Positions 1 through 8,164 are shown, counted from the first letter of the stretch. The stretch: 64,000 nucleotides of DNA from Solihabitans fulvus (GCF_008386585.1 NZ_VUOB01000065.1:96431-160430); one strand, 5' to 3'. Made by a program: numbers and translations. The notes: generated from the sequence alone by a model not told the origin.

Positions 1-1
1 C

Positions 2-694
2 GGCGGCGGCACCGGGATCGGTCGCGCCATCGCGCGGACGCTGGCCGACCAGGGCCTCGACGTGGTGATCACCGGCCGCCGCCGCGAGGTGCTCGCCGAC
101 ACCGCACGCGCCCTCGGCGAGCGGGTCAGCGCGGTCGCCTTCGACGCGACCGACCCTGCCCAGGTGTCCGCCGCCCTCGCCGACCTGCCCGACAGGGTCG
201 ACGTGCTGGTGAACAACGCCGGCGGCCTCGCGAAGGGCCGGTCGGACGATCTGGCCGCGCTGCGCGAACAATGGCTGGCCGACTTCGAGTCCAACGTGGT
301 GAGCGCGGTGCTGGTCACCACGGCGCTGGAGCCCCGGCTCGCCGACGACGGCCGGGTGATCACGATCGGCTCGATCGCGGGACACCGGGACGGCGGCTCC
401 TATGGGGCGGCCAAGGCGAGCGTGGAGGCGTGGACCGCCGATCTCGCCTTCGCTCTCGGCCCGAGGGGCATCACGGCGAACGTGGTGTCGCCCGGCCTGA
501 TCGTGGACACCGAGTTCTTCGGCGGCGCGCTCGCCGAAGAACGCCGACGCAGGCTGATCGCCCAGACCGCCACCGGCCGGGCCGGCCGCCCCGAGGACGT
601 CGCCGCCCTGGTCGGCTTCCTCGCCTCGCCAGCAGCGGGCCACATCACCGGCCAGGTGCTCCCGGTCAACGGCGGCGCCCACCTGGCCAGGTAG
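2..694 (+). CDS. SDR family NAD(P)-dependent oxidoreductase, 5' end cut by window
   Basis: This is a short-chain dehydrogenase/reductase that enters the window already in frame. The first visible residues form the glycine-rich nucleotide-binding turn (GGGTGIGRAIA). They are followed by NNAGG (the NNAG strand) at about residue 68, a catalytic Ser in the GSIAGH segment, and YGAAK, which supplies the catalytic Tyr and Lys. The C-terminal GQVLPVNGG is the usual SDR ending. Only a few N-terminal residues appear to be missing, because a complete SDR is about 230-250 aa. The substrate cannot be told from sequence. It reads towards rsmD, with a 74-nt gap that contains a short palindrome. Confidence 0.88.
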   Translation, partial: GGGTGIGRAIARTLADQGLDVVITGRRREVLADTARALGERVSAVAFDATDPAQVSAALADLPDRVDVLVNNAGGLAKGRSDDLAALREQWLADFESNVVSAVLVTTALEPRLADDGRVITIGSIAGHRDGGSYGAAKASVEAWTADLAFALGPRGITANVVSPGLIVDTEFFGGALAEERRRRLIAQTATGRAGRPEDVAALVGFLASPAAGHITGQVLPVNGGAHLAR

Positions 695-710
695 GTCGCG
701 CGGGCGTCCA

Positions 711-731
711 TCGGGACACCGAGCGTCCCGA
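711..731. repeat. Short intergenic palindrome, copy 1
   Basis: The inverted repeat TCGGGAC-N7-GTCCCGA lies between the SDR gene and rsmD. The 25 bases starting at 711 match 21 of 25 bases of a second intergenic palindrome at 33011-33035. This suggests one dispersed repeat family rather than a gene-specific hairpin. Confidence 0.5.
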
Positions 732-768
732 AGGGCGCCGGCACGACACGCCAGGGGAGGATGTCGGG

Positions 769-1347
769 GTGACGAGGATCGTGGCCGGGGTGGCCGGCGG
801 ACGTCGGCTCCAGGTGCCTCCGCGCGGCACCAGGCCGACGTCGGAGCGCGTGCGGGAGGCGCTGTTCAACGCCCTGGAGAACCTGCTGGACCTGGACGGC
901 GCCGTCGTGCTCGACGTCTACGCGGGCTCCGGCGCGCTCGGCTTCGAGGCGCTGTCGCGCGGCGCGGCGTCGGCGACGTTCGTCGAGTCCGACCGCCGCG
1001 CCGCCGACGTGCTCCGCCGCAACGCGGCCGACCTCGCCCTGCCCGGCGTCCGCGTGCTGGCCCGCGCCGCGGAGTCCGCGCTGGCCACCGCCCCTGAGCA
1101 ACCCTGCGACGTGGTGCTGCTCGACCCGCCCTACGCCGTCACCGACGCCGACCTCGGCAGGGTGCTGGACGCGCTGGTGGCGAACTCGTGGACCGCGCCG
1201 GGCTGCGTGGTGATCGTCGAACGCGATTCGCGCAGCGCGGAACCGGCCTGGCCCGACCCGCTGGAACCCTTGCGCACCAAGCGATACGGCGACACCGCGC
1301 TGCACTGGGCCAGGCACCGCGACGAGGAGTTCGGCACCGATGGGTGA
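769..1347 (+). CDS. rsmD: 16S rRNA (guanine(966)-N(2))-methyltransferase RsmD
   Basis: RsmD methylates G966 of 16S rRNA on the assembling 30S subunit, using S-adenosylmethionine. The protein is 192 aa, the usual length. It opens with VTRIVAG and has PTSERVREALFN near residue 28, the SAM-binding DVYAGSGALGFEAL motif, and the catalytic DPPY signature in VVLLDPPYAV. The GTG at 769 follows GGGGAGGATG and places the family N-terminus correctly. A longer open frame upstream runs through the end of the SDR gene and is not used. The next gene is coaD, a pairing common in bacteria. Confidence 0.93.
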   Translation: MTRIVAGVAGGRRLQVPPRGTRPTSERVREALFNALENLLDLDGAVVLDVYAGSGALGFEALSRGAASATFVESDRRAADVLRRNAADLALPGVRVLARAAESALATAPEQPCDVVLLDPPYAVTDADLGRVLDALVANSWTAPGCVVIVERDSRSAEPAWPDPLEPLRTKRYGDTALHWARHRDEEFGTDG

Positions 1348-1401
1348 TGCAGGCCACGCGAGCCAGGGCACCTCGCGGTCCGGGTGCTACGGTCCCGACT
1401 C

Positions 1402-1884
1402 ATGAGGCGTGCCGTGTATCCCGGCTCCTACGACCCGGTCACCAACGGCCATCTGGACGTTGTCGCGCGGGCCTCGAAGCTGTTCGACGAGGTGATCGTC
1501 GCGGTGATGGTCAACAAGAACAAGCAGACGCTGTTCACCGTCGAGGAGCGCATGGACATGCTGCGCGAGGTCACCGAGCAGTGGCCCAACGTGCGCATCG
1601 ACTCCTGGCACGGCCTGCTGGTGGACTACTGCAAGGCCAACGACATCGCGTCGATCGTGAAGGGCCTGCGTGCGGTCAGCGACTTCGACTACGAGCTCCA
1701 GATGGCGCAGATGAACCAGCAGCTGTCCGGCGTCGAGACGCTGTTCATGGCGGCCAACCCGCTCTACAGCTTCCTGGCCAGCTCGCTGGTCAAGGAGGTC
1801 GCGACCTACGGCGGCGACGTGTCCAGCCTGCTGCCGCCGCTGGTCGAGCGCCGCGTCGTGCAGCGCCTGGCCGAGCGCGCCTGA
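1402..1884 (+). CDS. coaD: Phosphopantetheine adenylyltransferase
   Basis: CoaD transfers AMP from ATP to 4'-phosphopantetheine to give dephospho-CoA, the penultimate step of CoA synthesis. The 160-aa protein has the T/HxGH nucleotidyltransferase motif as TNGH (residues 15-18), the substrate segment VKGLRAVSDFDYE, and the C-terminal ISSS-type motif as VSSLL. An in-frame ATG six codons upstream exists, but the family begins with the M-R-R-A-V-Y-P-G-S-Y-D-P-V stretch, so 1402 is preferred. It follows rsmD after 54 nt and is probably co-transcribed with it. Confidence 0.95.
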   Translation: MRRAVYPGSYDPVTNGHLDVVARASKLFDEVIVAVMVNKNKQTLFTVEERMDMLREVTEQWPNVRIDSWHGLLVDYCKANDIASIVKGLRAVSDFDYELQMAQMNQQLSGVETLFMAANPLYSFLASSLVKEVATYGGDVSSLLPPLVERRVVQRLAERA

Positions 1885-1950
1885 GCCGACCGCCCCGCGC
1901 GCCCTCCGGGGGGCCGACCAGCGGCGCAGGACCCTTCGCGTCCCCGGCGA

Positions 1951-2409
1951 CTACAGGGCGAGCTTCATGCCGACGTGGCTGGGCGTGAAGCCGAGCCGCT
2001 CGTAGAACCGGTGGGCGTCCGCCCGCCGCCCGTCCGTGGTGAGCTGCACCAGACCGCAGCCGCGCGCCCGCGACTCCTCGATCGCCCATTCCAGCAGCCG
2101 CTGCCCGAGCCCGTTGCCGCGCTGGTCGGACCGCACCCGGACGGCCTCGACGGTCGTCCTGGTCATGCCGAGCCGGGACAGCCCGGGGGTGAAGGTCAGC
2201 TGCATGGTGCCGACCACCTCGCCGTTCCGGTCGGCCACGACGAGCAGCTGCCGGGGATCGGCGTCCAGCTCGTCGAAGGCCGCGAGGTAGGCCGGGTCGC
2301 CGGGCCGTTCGCGCTGTTCGCCGATCGGGTCGGCGGCGAGCAGCCCCACGATCGCGTCGACGTCGGCGCGGTCGGCCCGCCGGATGGTGGTGTCGTTGGT
2401 GAACTGCAC
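1951..2409 (-). CDS. GNAT family N-acetyltransferase
   Basis: This 152-aa single-domain acetyltransferase has beta strands for an N-terminal TIRRADRADVDAI start and the acetyl-CoA pyrophosphate loop in QRGNGLGQRL (the R-x-x-G-x-G pattern). It ends with FYERLGFTPSHVGMKL, typical of small GNATs similar to the YjgM/YhbS type. The substrate is unknown. It starts from a GTG at 2409 and is divergent from the ribonuclease gene at 2483. The 73-nt gap is the most AT-rich stretch nearby and probably holds both promoters. It converges with coaD. Confidence 0.85.
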   Translation of the reverse strand: MQFTNDTTIRRADRADVDAIVGLLAADPIGEQRERPGDPAYLAAFDELDADPRQLLVVADRNGEVVGTMQLTFTPGLSRLGMTRTTVEAVRVRSDQRGNGLGQRLLEWAIEESRARGCGLVQLTTDGRRADAHRFYERLGFTPSHVGMKLAL

Positions 2410-2482
2410 GCGGTCATCCCGTCACTGTTAGTTAATGTCAAGGTCTCCTGGAGATCATGCGAAAGCGTTACCGTTCACCGTT

Positions 2483-2941
2483 ATGAGCTACCTCACATCA
2501 CGCGCAGCTAAGGTGGTCCTCGGCGCCCTGCTCGCCATCGTCGGGACCTTCGGGCTGGCCAGCGCCCCTGCAACGGCGGCTCCCGCGACCACAGCGACCA
2601 CGGCGACAGCATCCGCCCTCAGCGCCTTCCAGGCGTCCTGCGGCGACACCTCCGGCTTCAGCACCTCGGCGCTGTCCAGCCTGCCGCCGGAGGCCACCGA
2701 CACGGTCAACCTGATCCAGCAGGGCGGCCCGTTCCCGTACCCGCGCAACGACGGCGTCGTGTTCCAGAACCGCGAGGGCGTCCTGCCCGCCTGCGCTCGC
2801 GGCTACTACCATGAGTACACGGTGATCACGCCGGGCAGCTCCACCAGGGGCGCGCGCCGCATCATCACCGGCGACGCCGGCGAGTACTTCTACACCGACG
2901 ACCACTACGCGAGCTTCGTGCTGGTCGACATCGCCAGCTGA
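2483..2941 (+). CDS. Secreted guanyl-specific ribonuclease (barnase/RNase Sa-like)
   Basis: This is a predicted extracellular guanyl ribonuclease of the microbial RNase N1/T1 family. The 152-aa precursor has a signal peptide (basic MSYLTSRAAK, a hydrophobic core, then ATAAPA). The mature domain contains FQNREGVLP, YYHEYTVITPG, RGARRIITG and DDHYASFVLVD. The Glu of YHEYTV, the Arg of RGARRI and the His of DDHYAS correspond to the barnase Glu73/Arg87/His102 catalytic set. Two cysteines could form a disulfide as in RNase Sa. No barstar-like inhibitor is seen beside it, as is usual for strictly secreted forms. An upstream in-frame ATG at 2435 would spoil the signal peptide. Confidence 0.88.
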   Translation: MSYLTSRAAKVVLGALLAIVGTFGLASAPATAAPATTATTATASALSAFQASCGDTSGFSTSALSSLPPEATDTVNLIQQGGPFPYPRNDGVVFQNREGVLPACARGYYHEYTVITPGSSTRGARRIITGDAGEYFYTDDHYASFVLVDIAS

Positions 2942-3080
2942 CACTGCCGACAGCTGCCCATTCAGTGCCGTCCGGCCGCGGACACGCCGGGTGCGAAATC
3001 CGGCGTCCTCCCGTGCCGGGCGGCCACGGCAGGGCAGACTTGACCGGCAGGTACTGAACTTCAGGGGCGAGGAGTGCGAC

Positions 3081-3797
3081 GTGTACCGGGTGTTCGAGGC
3101 CCTCGACGAGCTCGTCACGATCGTCGAGGAAGCGCGCGGGGTGCCGATGACCTCGGGCTGCGTGGTCCCTCGGGGCGACGTGCTGGAACTACTCGATGAC
3201 GTCCGGGACGCCATTCCCACCGAGCTGGACGACGCGCAGGACGTCCTCGACCACCGCGACGAGGTCGTCGGCAAGGCCCAACACGAGGCCGAGCTCGGCG
3301 TCAGCAAGGCGCGGTCGGAGGCCGAGCGCGCGCTGACCGAGGCGCGGGCCGAGTCCGACCGGGTGCGCGCCGAGGCGAGGGCACACGCCGAGCAGCTGGT
3401 CGCAGAGGCGCAGGACCAGGCGGAGCGCACCATCAACGCTGGCCGGCAGGAGTACGAGGAGCTGGTCGGCAGGGCGCACGCCGAGTCCGAGCGGATGGTG
3501 CAGGCCGGCAGGGCCAACTACGAGCGCGCCATCGAGGAGGGCCAGTCCGAGCAGTCCCGGCTGGTCGCCGAGACCGAGATCGTCATGGCCGCGCGCAACG
3601 AGTCCGTGCGGATCGTGGAGGACGCGCAGATCGAGGCGCAGCGCCTGCGCGGCGAGTGCGACGCCTACGTCGACGGCAAGCTCGCCGACTTCGAGGAGCT
3701 GCTCACGCACACGCTGCGCAGCGTCGGCAAGGGCCGCTCGCACCTGCGCGGCCCGGCGGTCAGCGCCGCAAGCGTGCCCTACGACTACCGCGACTGA
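3081..3797 (+). CDS. SepIVA-like DivIVA-family coiled-coil septation protein
   Basis: This 238-aa acidic coiled-coil protein begins MYRVFEALDELVTIVEEARGVPM, like mycobacterial SepIVA (Rv2927c), an essential septum/cell-wall regulator related to DivIVA. After a short N-terminal lipid-binding-type domain, residues 60-215 are almost wholly Ala/Glu/Arg heptad repeats (for example KARSEAERALTEARAESD). A disordered tail follows. The GTG at 3081 has GGCGAGGAG upstream; an earlier in-frame start at 2991 lacks support. The gene order SepIVA, DUF177, rpmF, rnc is the same as in Mycobacterium, which supports the assignment. It likely acts as a cytoplasmic scaffold at the septum or pole. Confidence 0.82.
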   Translation: MYRVFEALDELVTIVEEARGVPMTSGCVVPRGDVLELLDDVRDAIPTELDDAQDVLDHRDEVVGKAQHEAELGVSKARSEAERALTEARAESDRVRAEARAHAEQLVAEAQDQAERTINAGRQEYEELVGRAHAESERMVQAGRANYERAIEEGQSEQSRLVAETEIVMAARNESVRIVEDAQIEAQRLRGECDAYVDGKLADFEELLTHTLRSVGKGRSHLRGPAVSAASVPYDYRD

Positions 3798-3881
3798 CCT
3801 GCCGATTTCCGTCAAAGCCCCCTCGTCCCGTACCCTTGGCGGGCTGGACGTGGTAGATCACCCGTCGGCACCACCAAAATT

Positions 3882-4481
3882 ATGTCTGAGCATCGTCACG
3901 CCACCGCGCGTCCCCACACGACCGGGCCCTGGGTTATCGACACCAGGGACCTCGGGCGTAGGCCGGGATCCAGCCGCGGTTTCCGCAAGACGGTTCCGGC
4001 CCCGGCCGGTTTCGGGCTCGTCGACGTGATCTCGGTGCCGGAGGGCGGCGACGTCGAGCTGGACCTGCTGCTCGAAGCGGTCATGGAGGGCGTTCTTGTC
4101 TCCGGGACGGCGACGGCGGCGACCGAGGGGGAGTGTTCCCGCTGCCTCGAGGCGCTGTCCGAGCAGGTTGAGGTGGAGATCACGGAGCTGTACGCCTATC
4201 CGCACAGCACCACCGACTCCACCACGGACGAGGACGAGGTCAGCCGGGTCGTTGACGACCTGATCGACCTCGAACCTGTGGTGCGTGACGCCATCGTGCT
4301 CGCGCTGCCGCAGGTGCCGCTGTGTTCGGAGGACTGCCAGGGGCTGTGCCCCGGGTGCGGCGGCAAGCGGGCCGAGCTCGGGCCAGACCACGGGCATGAG
4401 ACGATTGACCCTCGCTGGGCCGCGTTGCAAGAGCGGTTCGGCGAGGATCAGGACAACACTGATAACTCCGAGGAGAACTAG
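3882..4481 (+). CDS. DUF177 (YceD) family metal-binding protein
   Basis: This 199-aa protein of the YceD/DUF177 family is nearly always encoded next to rpmF and has been linked to 23S rRNA accumulation and ribosome assembly. It has CSRCL in the middle and a C-terminal cysteine cluster (CSEDCQGLCPGCG) that looks like a zinc knuckle. A conserved IDPRWAAL follows. The ATG at 3882 lacks a strong ribosome binding site. Its stop is two bases before rpmF, so the two are co-translated. The function is inferred from family and position only. Confidence 0.85.
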   Translation: MSEHRHATARPHTTGPWVIDTRDLGRRPGSSRGFRKTVPAPAGFGLVDVISVPEGGDVELDLLLEAVMEGVLVSGTATAATEGECSRCLEALSEQVEVEITELYAYPHSTTDSTTDEDEVSRVVDDLIDLEPVVRDAIVLALPQVPLCSEDCQGLCPGCGGKRAELGPDHGHETIDPRWAALQERFGEDQDNTDNSEEN

Positions 4482-4483
4482 TC

Positions 4484-4666
4484 GTGGCCGTTCCCAAGCG
4501 GAAGATGTCGCGCTCGAACACCCGCGCGCGCCGCGCCCAGTGGAAGACCTCTGCGGTGAACTTGCAGGAATGCTCGAACAAGGCGTGCCGCAAGCCCAAG
4601 CCGCAGCACGTGGCCTGCCCCTCCTGCGGCCAGTACGACGGTCGCCAGGTCGTTCAGCCCGCCTGA
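4484..4666 (+). CDS. rpmF: 50S ribosomal protein L32 (zinc-ribbon, C+ form)
   Basis: L32 is a 60-aa large-subunit protein. The start MAVPKRKMSRSNTRARR is diagnostic. Four cysteines (CSNKAC and CPSC) form a zinc ribbon, making this the zinc-dependent C+ version rather than a Cys-free paralogue of the zinc-starvation type. It uses GTG at 4484 with GGAGAAC just upstream, inside the end of the DUF177 gene. It sits between DUF177 and rnc, the classic order. Confidence 0.96.
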   Translation: MAVPKRKMSRSNTRARRAQWKTSAVNLQECSNKACRKPKPQHVACPSCGQYDGRQVVQPA

Positions 4667-4702
4667 CAGAGCCAGATAACGGAGCGAAGGTAGTCACGCA
4701 CA

Positions 4703-5479
4703 GTGGGAGGTAAGTCACCACGGGGCCCGTCGGCCAATCGTGACTCGCTGCTCGAAGCGCTCGGCGTCCAGATGGACGCCGAGCTGCTCGTGCTCGCTCT
4801 GACCCACCGGTCCTACGCGTACGAGAACGGCGGCCTGCCGCCGAACGAGCGGCTGGAGTTCCTCGGCGACGCCGTGCTCGGGCTCGTGGTGACCGACCAT
4901 CTGTACACCACCCATCCCGACCTGCCGGAGGGCCAGCTCGCCAAGCTGCGAGCCAGCGTGGTCAACATGCACGCGCTCGCCGGCGTGGCCAGGGTGCTCG
5001 GTGCCGGCGGTCTCGGCGCGCACCTGTTGCTCGGGCGCGGCGAGGAGCTGACTGGCGGCCGGGACAAGGACAGCATCCTCGCCGACGGCCTCGAGGCCAT
5101 GCTCGGCGCGGTGTACCTGGCGCACGGGATAGACACGGCGCGTCAGGTGATCCACCGGCTGTTCGACCCGCTGCTGGCCGAGGCGCCGTTGCGCGGCGCT
5201 GGCCTGGACTGGAAGACCAGCCTCCAGGAGCTGACCGCCACCGCGGGGCTCGGCGTGCCCGAGTACCGCGTCGAGGACCAGGGGCCGGACCACCGCAAGG
5301 AGTTCACCGCGACGGTGCTCGTCGCCGGTCGCGGTTACGGCTCGGGCGACGGTCGGACCAAGAAGGAAGCCGAGCAGAAGGCGGCCGAGGCCGCCTACCG
5401 CGTGCTCTACGAGCAGCAGGTCCAGCTGGAGAAGGACAAGGCGGCGGCCGCTGAGGCCGTCGGCGAGCAGCAGGCCTAG
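4703..5479 (+). CDS. rnc: Ribonuclease III
   Basis: RNase III cuts double-stranded RNA during rRNA and mRNA processing. The 258-aa protein has the catalytic signature NERLEFLGDAVL near residue 48, the second acidic segment DSILADGLEAMLGAVY, and a C-terminal dsRBD (from DWKTSLQEL to KKEAEQKAAEAAY). A charged coiled tail of about 25 residues is typical of actinobacteria. The GTG at 4703 starts the protein 36 nt after rpmF. It is followed at 9 nt by mutM, so it sits in the middle of an operon. Confidence 0.96.
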   Translation: MGGKSPRGPSANRDSLLEALGVQMDAELLVLALTHRSYAYENGGLPPNERLEFLGDAVLGLVVTDHLYTTHPDLPEGQLAKLRASVVNMHALAGVARVLGAGGLGAHLLLGRGEELTGGRDKDSILADGLEAMLGAVYLAHGIDTARQVIHRLFDPLLAEAPLRGAGLDWKTSLQELTATAGLGVPEYRVEDQGPDHRKEFTATVLVAGRGYGSGDGRTKKEAEQKAAEAAYRVLYEQQVQLEKDKAAAAEAVGEQQA

Positions 5480-5488
5480 CGGTTCGGC

Positions 5489-6367
5489 GTGCCCGAGCTT
5501 CCCGAGGTCGAGGTCGTCCGGCTTGGGCTGGAGAACCACGTCGCGGGCCGGGTGATCGAGGCCGTCGAGGTGCTGCACCCGAGGGCCATCCGCCGGCACA
5601 TCCCAGGTCCGCTCGACTTCGCCGCCCGGCTTGCCGGGCGCACCATGATCGCCGCGCGTCGACGCGGCAAGTACCTCTGGGTCGAGCTGGCCGGCGCGGA
5701 CGGCGGCGGCGAGGCCCTGCTTGCGCACCTCGGCATGAGCGGCCAGCTGCTCGTCCAGCCTTCGACGGCCGTTGACGAGAAACACCTGCGCGTGCGCGTC
5801 CGGTTCGCCGACGGCGGTCCCGAGCTGCGGTTCGTGGACCAGCGGACGTTCGGCGGGCTCGCGCTGAGCGACCTGGCCGAGGTGGACGGCACGCTGCTGC
5901 CGCTGTCGATCGCGCACATCGCGCGGGACCCGATGGACCCCAGGTTCGACGCCGAGGCGGTCGTCCGCGCGCTCCGCCTCCGGCACACCGGGATCAAGCG
6001 GGCGCTGCTGGACCAGAACCTGATCTCCGGCGTCGGCAACATCTACGCGGACGAGGCGCTGTGGCGCAGCAGGCTGCACTGGGCCAGGCCGACGGACCGG
6101 CTGTCGCGGGCGCAGGGGCTCGCGGTGGTCGCCGCGGCGACCGAGGTGATGCGGGAGGCGCTGCTCGCGGGCGGCACCTCCTTCGACGCCCTCTACGTCA
6201 ACGTCAACGGCCAGTCCGGCTACTTCGACCGTTCCCTCGCGGCCTACGGCCAGGAGGGCGAGCCGTGCCAGCGCTGCGGCACCGCGATCCGCCGCGACCC
6301 GTTCATGAACAGGTCGGCGTACTCCTGCCCGCGCTGCCAACCCCGCCCGCGAGACGCGCGACCCTAG
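5489..6367 (+). CDS. mutM: Formamidopyrimidine-DNA glycosylase (8-oxoguanine repair)
   Basis: MutM/Fpg removes 8-oxoguanine and formamidopyrimidines and nicks the abasic site by beta,delta-elimination. The 292-aa protein begins PELPEVE after the initiator, giving the catalytic Pro and Glu. It has the conserved Lys in RRRGKYLWVEL and the H2TH region with GVGNIYADEALW. The C-terminal zinc finger has CQRC and CPRC with about 16 residues between. GTG at 5489 is the only start that exposes Pro2. It ends the coaD-mutM housekeeping run. The usual next genes (acyP, smc) are displaced by 19 kb. Confidence 0.96.
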   Translation: MPELPEVEVVRLGLENHVAGRVIEAVEVLHPRAIRRHIPGPLDFAARLAGRTMIAARRRGKYLWVELAGADGGGEALLAHLGMSGQLLVQPSTAVDEKHLRVRVRFADGGPELRFVDQRTFGGLALSDLAEVDGTLLPLSIAHIARDPMDPRFDAEAVVRALRLRHTGIKRALLDQNLISGVGNIYADEALWRSRLHWARPTDRLSRAQGLAVVAAATEVMREALLAGGTSFDALYVNVNGQSGYFDRSLAAYGQEGEPCQRCGTAIRRDPFMNRSAYSCPRCQPRPRDARP

Positions 6368-6416
6368 GTTCACCCGTTCGTCTGTTTGCCCAGGTCAGCA
6401 TCCTTCTTTGAGTGGC

Positions 6417-6448
6417 TTGGCATCACTTGGTGACGCTTCTGGCATCAC
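6417..6448. promoter_or_regulatory. Upstream direct repeats of a TGGCATCAC half-site
   Basis: TGGCATCAC occurs at 6418-6426 and again at 6440-6448, a spacing of 22 bp (about two helix turns). A related TGGCA follows at 6460, and TGGCACCAC at 6472 forms half of a perfect palindrome. This looks like an operator array for a dimeric DNA-binding protein, plausibly the ribbon-helix-helix protein encoded immediately downstream. Confidence 0.5.
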
Positions 6449-6465
6449 CGGGATCGGTTTGGCAC

Positions 6466-6500
6466 TTGCGATGGCACCACTGAGGTGCCATATTTGTGCC
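6466..6500 (+). promoter_or_regulatory. Promoter with embedded palindromic operator, leaderless start
   Basis: TTGCGA (6466-6471) and CATATT (6489-6494) are separated by 17 bp, a fair sigma-70-type promoter. Transcription would begin at about the A of the ATG at 6501, and there is no Shine-Dalgarno sequence, so a leaderless mRNA is likely. The perfect inverted repeat ATGGCACC-N5-GGTGCCAT (6471-6491) fills the spacer and touches both boxes, the position expected for an autorepressor. Confidence 0.6.
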
Positions 6501-7043
6501 ATGGACCTGAAGCCCTACGTGGACAATCTGCGACGGGAGCTCGCGGTCGCCGCCGACGCCGGCGGCGAGGACGCCCGCGAACTCGCGGAGCGCCTCACCG
6601 CTCCGCTCGAATCGGCCATCCGGCTCACCCTCCTCGACGCCCTGTCGTCCGCCGCCGACGAGATCACCCGCGACCTCGCGCCCGGCTCGGTCGATCTGCG
6701 ACTGCGCGGCCTCGACCCCAGCTTCGTGGTGACGCCGCCCGCGCCCGACCACTCCTTCGACGACGCGGCCGATGCGGCCGACGCGGACCAGGGGGCCGGG
6801 TCGACGCCCGCCGTGCAGGCGGACACCGACGACGGTGCCATGGCGCGGATCAACGTCCGCCTCTCCGAGGCCCTCAAGGCCCGCGTCGAGGAGGCCGCAG
6901 GCCGGGACGGGCTCTCGATCAACGCGTGGTTCGTCCGCGCGGCCGCTGCCTCGCTTGATCCCGGCGCCCGCTCCCCACGCGAACGACGCACCGCCACCGC
7001 CACCGGCGCCAGCCGGCAGCGCCTCACCGGCTGGGTCAGCTGA
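6501..7043 (+). CDS. Ribbon-helix-helix (HicB C-terminal-like) DNA-binding protein
   Basis: The 180-aa protein has an N-terminal helical half (residues 1-95, beginning MDLKPYVDNLRRELAVAAD) and an acidic Ala/Asp linker. It ends with an Arc/HicB-type ribbon-helix-helix segment near residues 113-150 (ARINVRLSEALKARVEEAA, then LSINAWFVRAA) and a basic tail. Such proteins often precede DUF4097 and ABC transporter genes in actinobacteria. It probably represses its own promoter, whose palindrome overlaps the -35/-10 region. No HicA toxin is adjacent, so this is not called a toxin-antitoxin system. The ATG at 6501 is supported by the leaderless promoter. Confidence 0.72.
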   Translation: MDLKPYVDNLRRELAVAADAGGEDARELAERLTAPLESAIRLTLLDALSSAADEITRDLAPGSVDLRLRGLDPSFVVTPPAPDHSFDDAADAADADQGAGSTPAVQADTDDGAMARINVRLSEALKARVEEAAGRDGLSINAWFVRAAAASLDPGARSPRERRTATATGASRQRLTGWVS

Positions 7044-7118
7044 CCCCGCCTCACCGGACCACTCACCACGCCTCCCACCTGCGGAGACGCCCATCTGACT
7101 CACTCATTGGGGACAGCC

Positions 7119-7958
7119 ATGCCAGTTTTCGACACGCCAAAGCCGATCTTTGCCACCCTCGAGCTCTCCGTCGGCCACACCACCGTCACCGCAGGCGACC
7201 GCGCCGACACCGTTGTCGAGGTGCGCCCGACCGACGAGACCAATGACCGCGATGTGAAGTTCGCCAAGCAGACCCGCATCGAGTACTCGAACGGCGCGCT
7301 GCTGGTGAAGACGCCGAACCCGATCGGCCTGTTCACCAAGCACGGCTCGGTCGACGTGACGATCGAACTGCCGGCGGGCTCCGGGATCCAGGGCAGGATC
7401 GCCGTGGGGGAGTTCCGGAGCACCGGCGACCTCGGCGACACCAGGATCACCACCGCGATGGGCCACATCCTCATCGACAGTGCCACCGAACCGCACCTGA
7501 AGACGGCGGGCGGCGACATCACCATGCACCGCGCGGTCGGCACCACCCAGATCACCACGAGCACCGGCGGCATCCGGGTCACCGAGATCGACGGCTCCGC
7601 GGTGATCAAGAACTCCAACGGGACCACCGAGATCGGCCTGGTCACCGGCAACGTCACGGTGAACGCGGCCAACGGCGACATCGCCGTCGGCAGCGCGCAG
7701 GCGGACGTCGACCTCAAGTCCGCCAACGGTTCCGTCCGAGTGGGCGAGGTGATCCGGGGCTCGACCGAGCTGCGGACCGCGCTCGGCACCCTGGAGATCG
7801 GCATCAGGGCGGGCACCGCGGCCAAGCTCGACGTCAGCACCGCGGCCGGCCGGGTGCACAACGCCCTGACGCCGTCGGACGGGCCGTCGTCCTCCGACGA
7901 GACCGTCGAGGTCCGCGCCCGCACCTCCTTCGGCGACATCGTGATCCGCCGCTCCTGA
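7119..7958 (+). CDS. DUF4097 family beta-helix protein
   Basis: This 279-aa protein of repeated short beta strands (for example VTGNVTVNAANGDIAVGSAQADVDLKSANGSVRVGE, here only in part) is typical of DUF4097, a right-handed beta-helix-like family related to putative adhesins. No signal peptide or membrane segment is seen, so it is probably cytoplasmic. ATG at 7119 has GGGGA six bases upstream; a TTG at 7107 is also in frame. It lies between the RHH protein and an ABC exporter and may be the effector or sensor of that operon, though its function is unknown. The 17 bases ending at its stop codon are repeated 19 bp downstream. Confidence 0.7.
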   Translation: MPVFDTPKPIFATLELSVGHTTVTAGDRADTVVEVRPTDETNDRDVKFAKQTRIEYSNGALLVKTPNPIGLFTKHGSVDVTIELPAGSGIQGRIAVGEFRSTGDLGDTRITTAMGHILIDSATEPHLKTAGGDITMHRAVGTTQITTSTGGIRVTEIDGSAVIKNSNGTTEIGLVTGNVTVNAANGDIAVGSAQADVDLKSANGSVRVGEVIRGSTELRTALGTLEIGIRAGTAAKLDVSTAAGRVHNALTPSDGPSSSDETVEVRARTSFGDIVIRRS

Positions 7959-7977
7959 GCTGATCCGCCGCTCCTGA
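7942..7977. repeat. Tandem duplication across the DUF4097 stop codon
   Basis: TGATCCGCCGCTCCTGA, which ends with the stop codon, occurs at 7942-7958 and again at 7961-7977 (unit 19 bp). The second copy is non-coding. Comparable stop-spanning repeats occur at four other genes in this window. Confidence 0.85.
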
Positions 7978-8164
7978 TCGGCCAGTTCGGCCGACGGGCC
8001 CGCTCGGCCCGTCCCCGGGCCGCCTGATCCCGCAGCAGTAACTCCCTCGGGCCGACGCGGCCCCGCACGGCGGCAGCGTCCGACGCCAACCGCCGGATTC
8101 GCTATCGCGAACACGCATGTCCTTCGCACGCCCCGAAAACCACCACACGAGGAAAGGAGGGGGC

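Noticed and set aside
6501..7043. HicAB toxin-antitoxin system
   Set aside because: Only a HicB-like ribbon-helix-helix tail is present. There is no HicA-type toxin beside it, and the operon continues with DUF4097 and ABC transporter genes.
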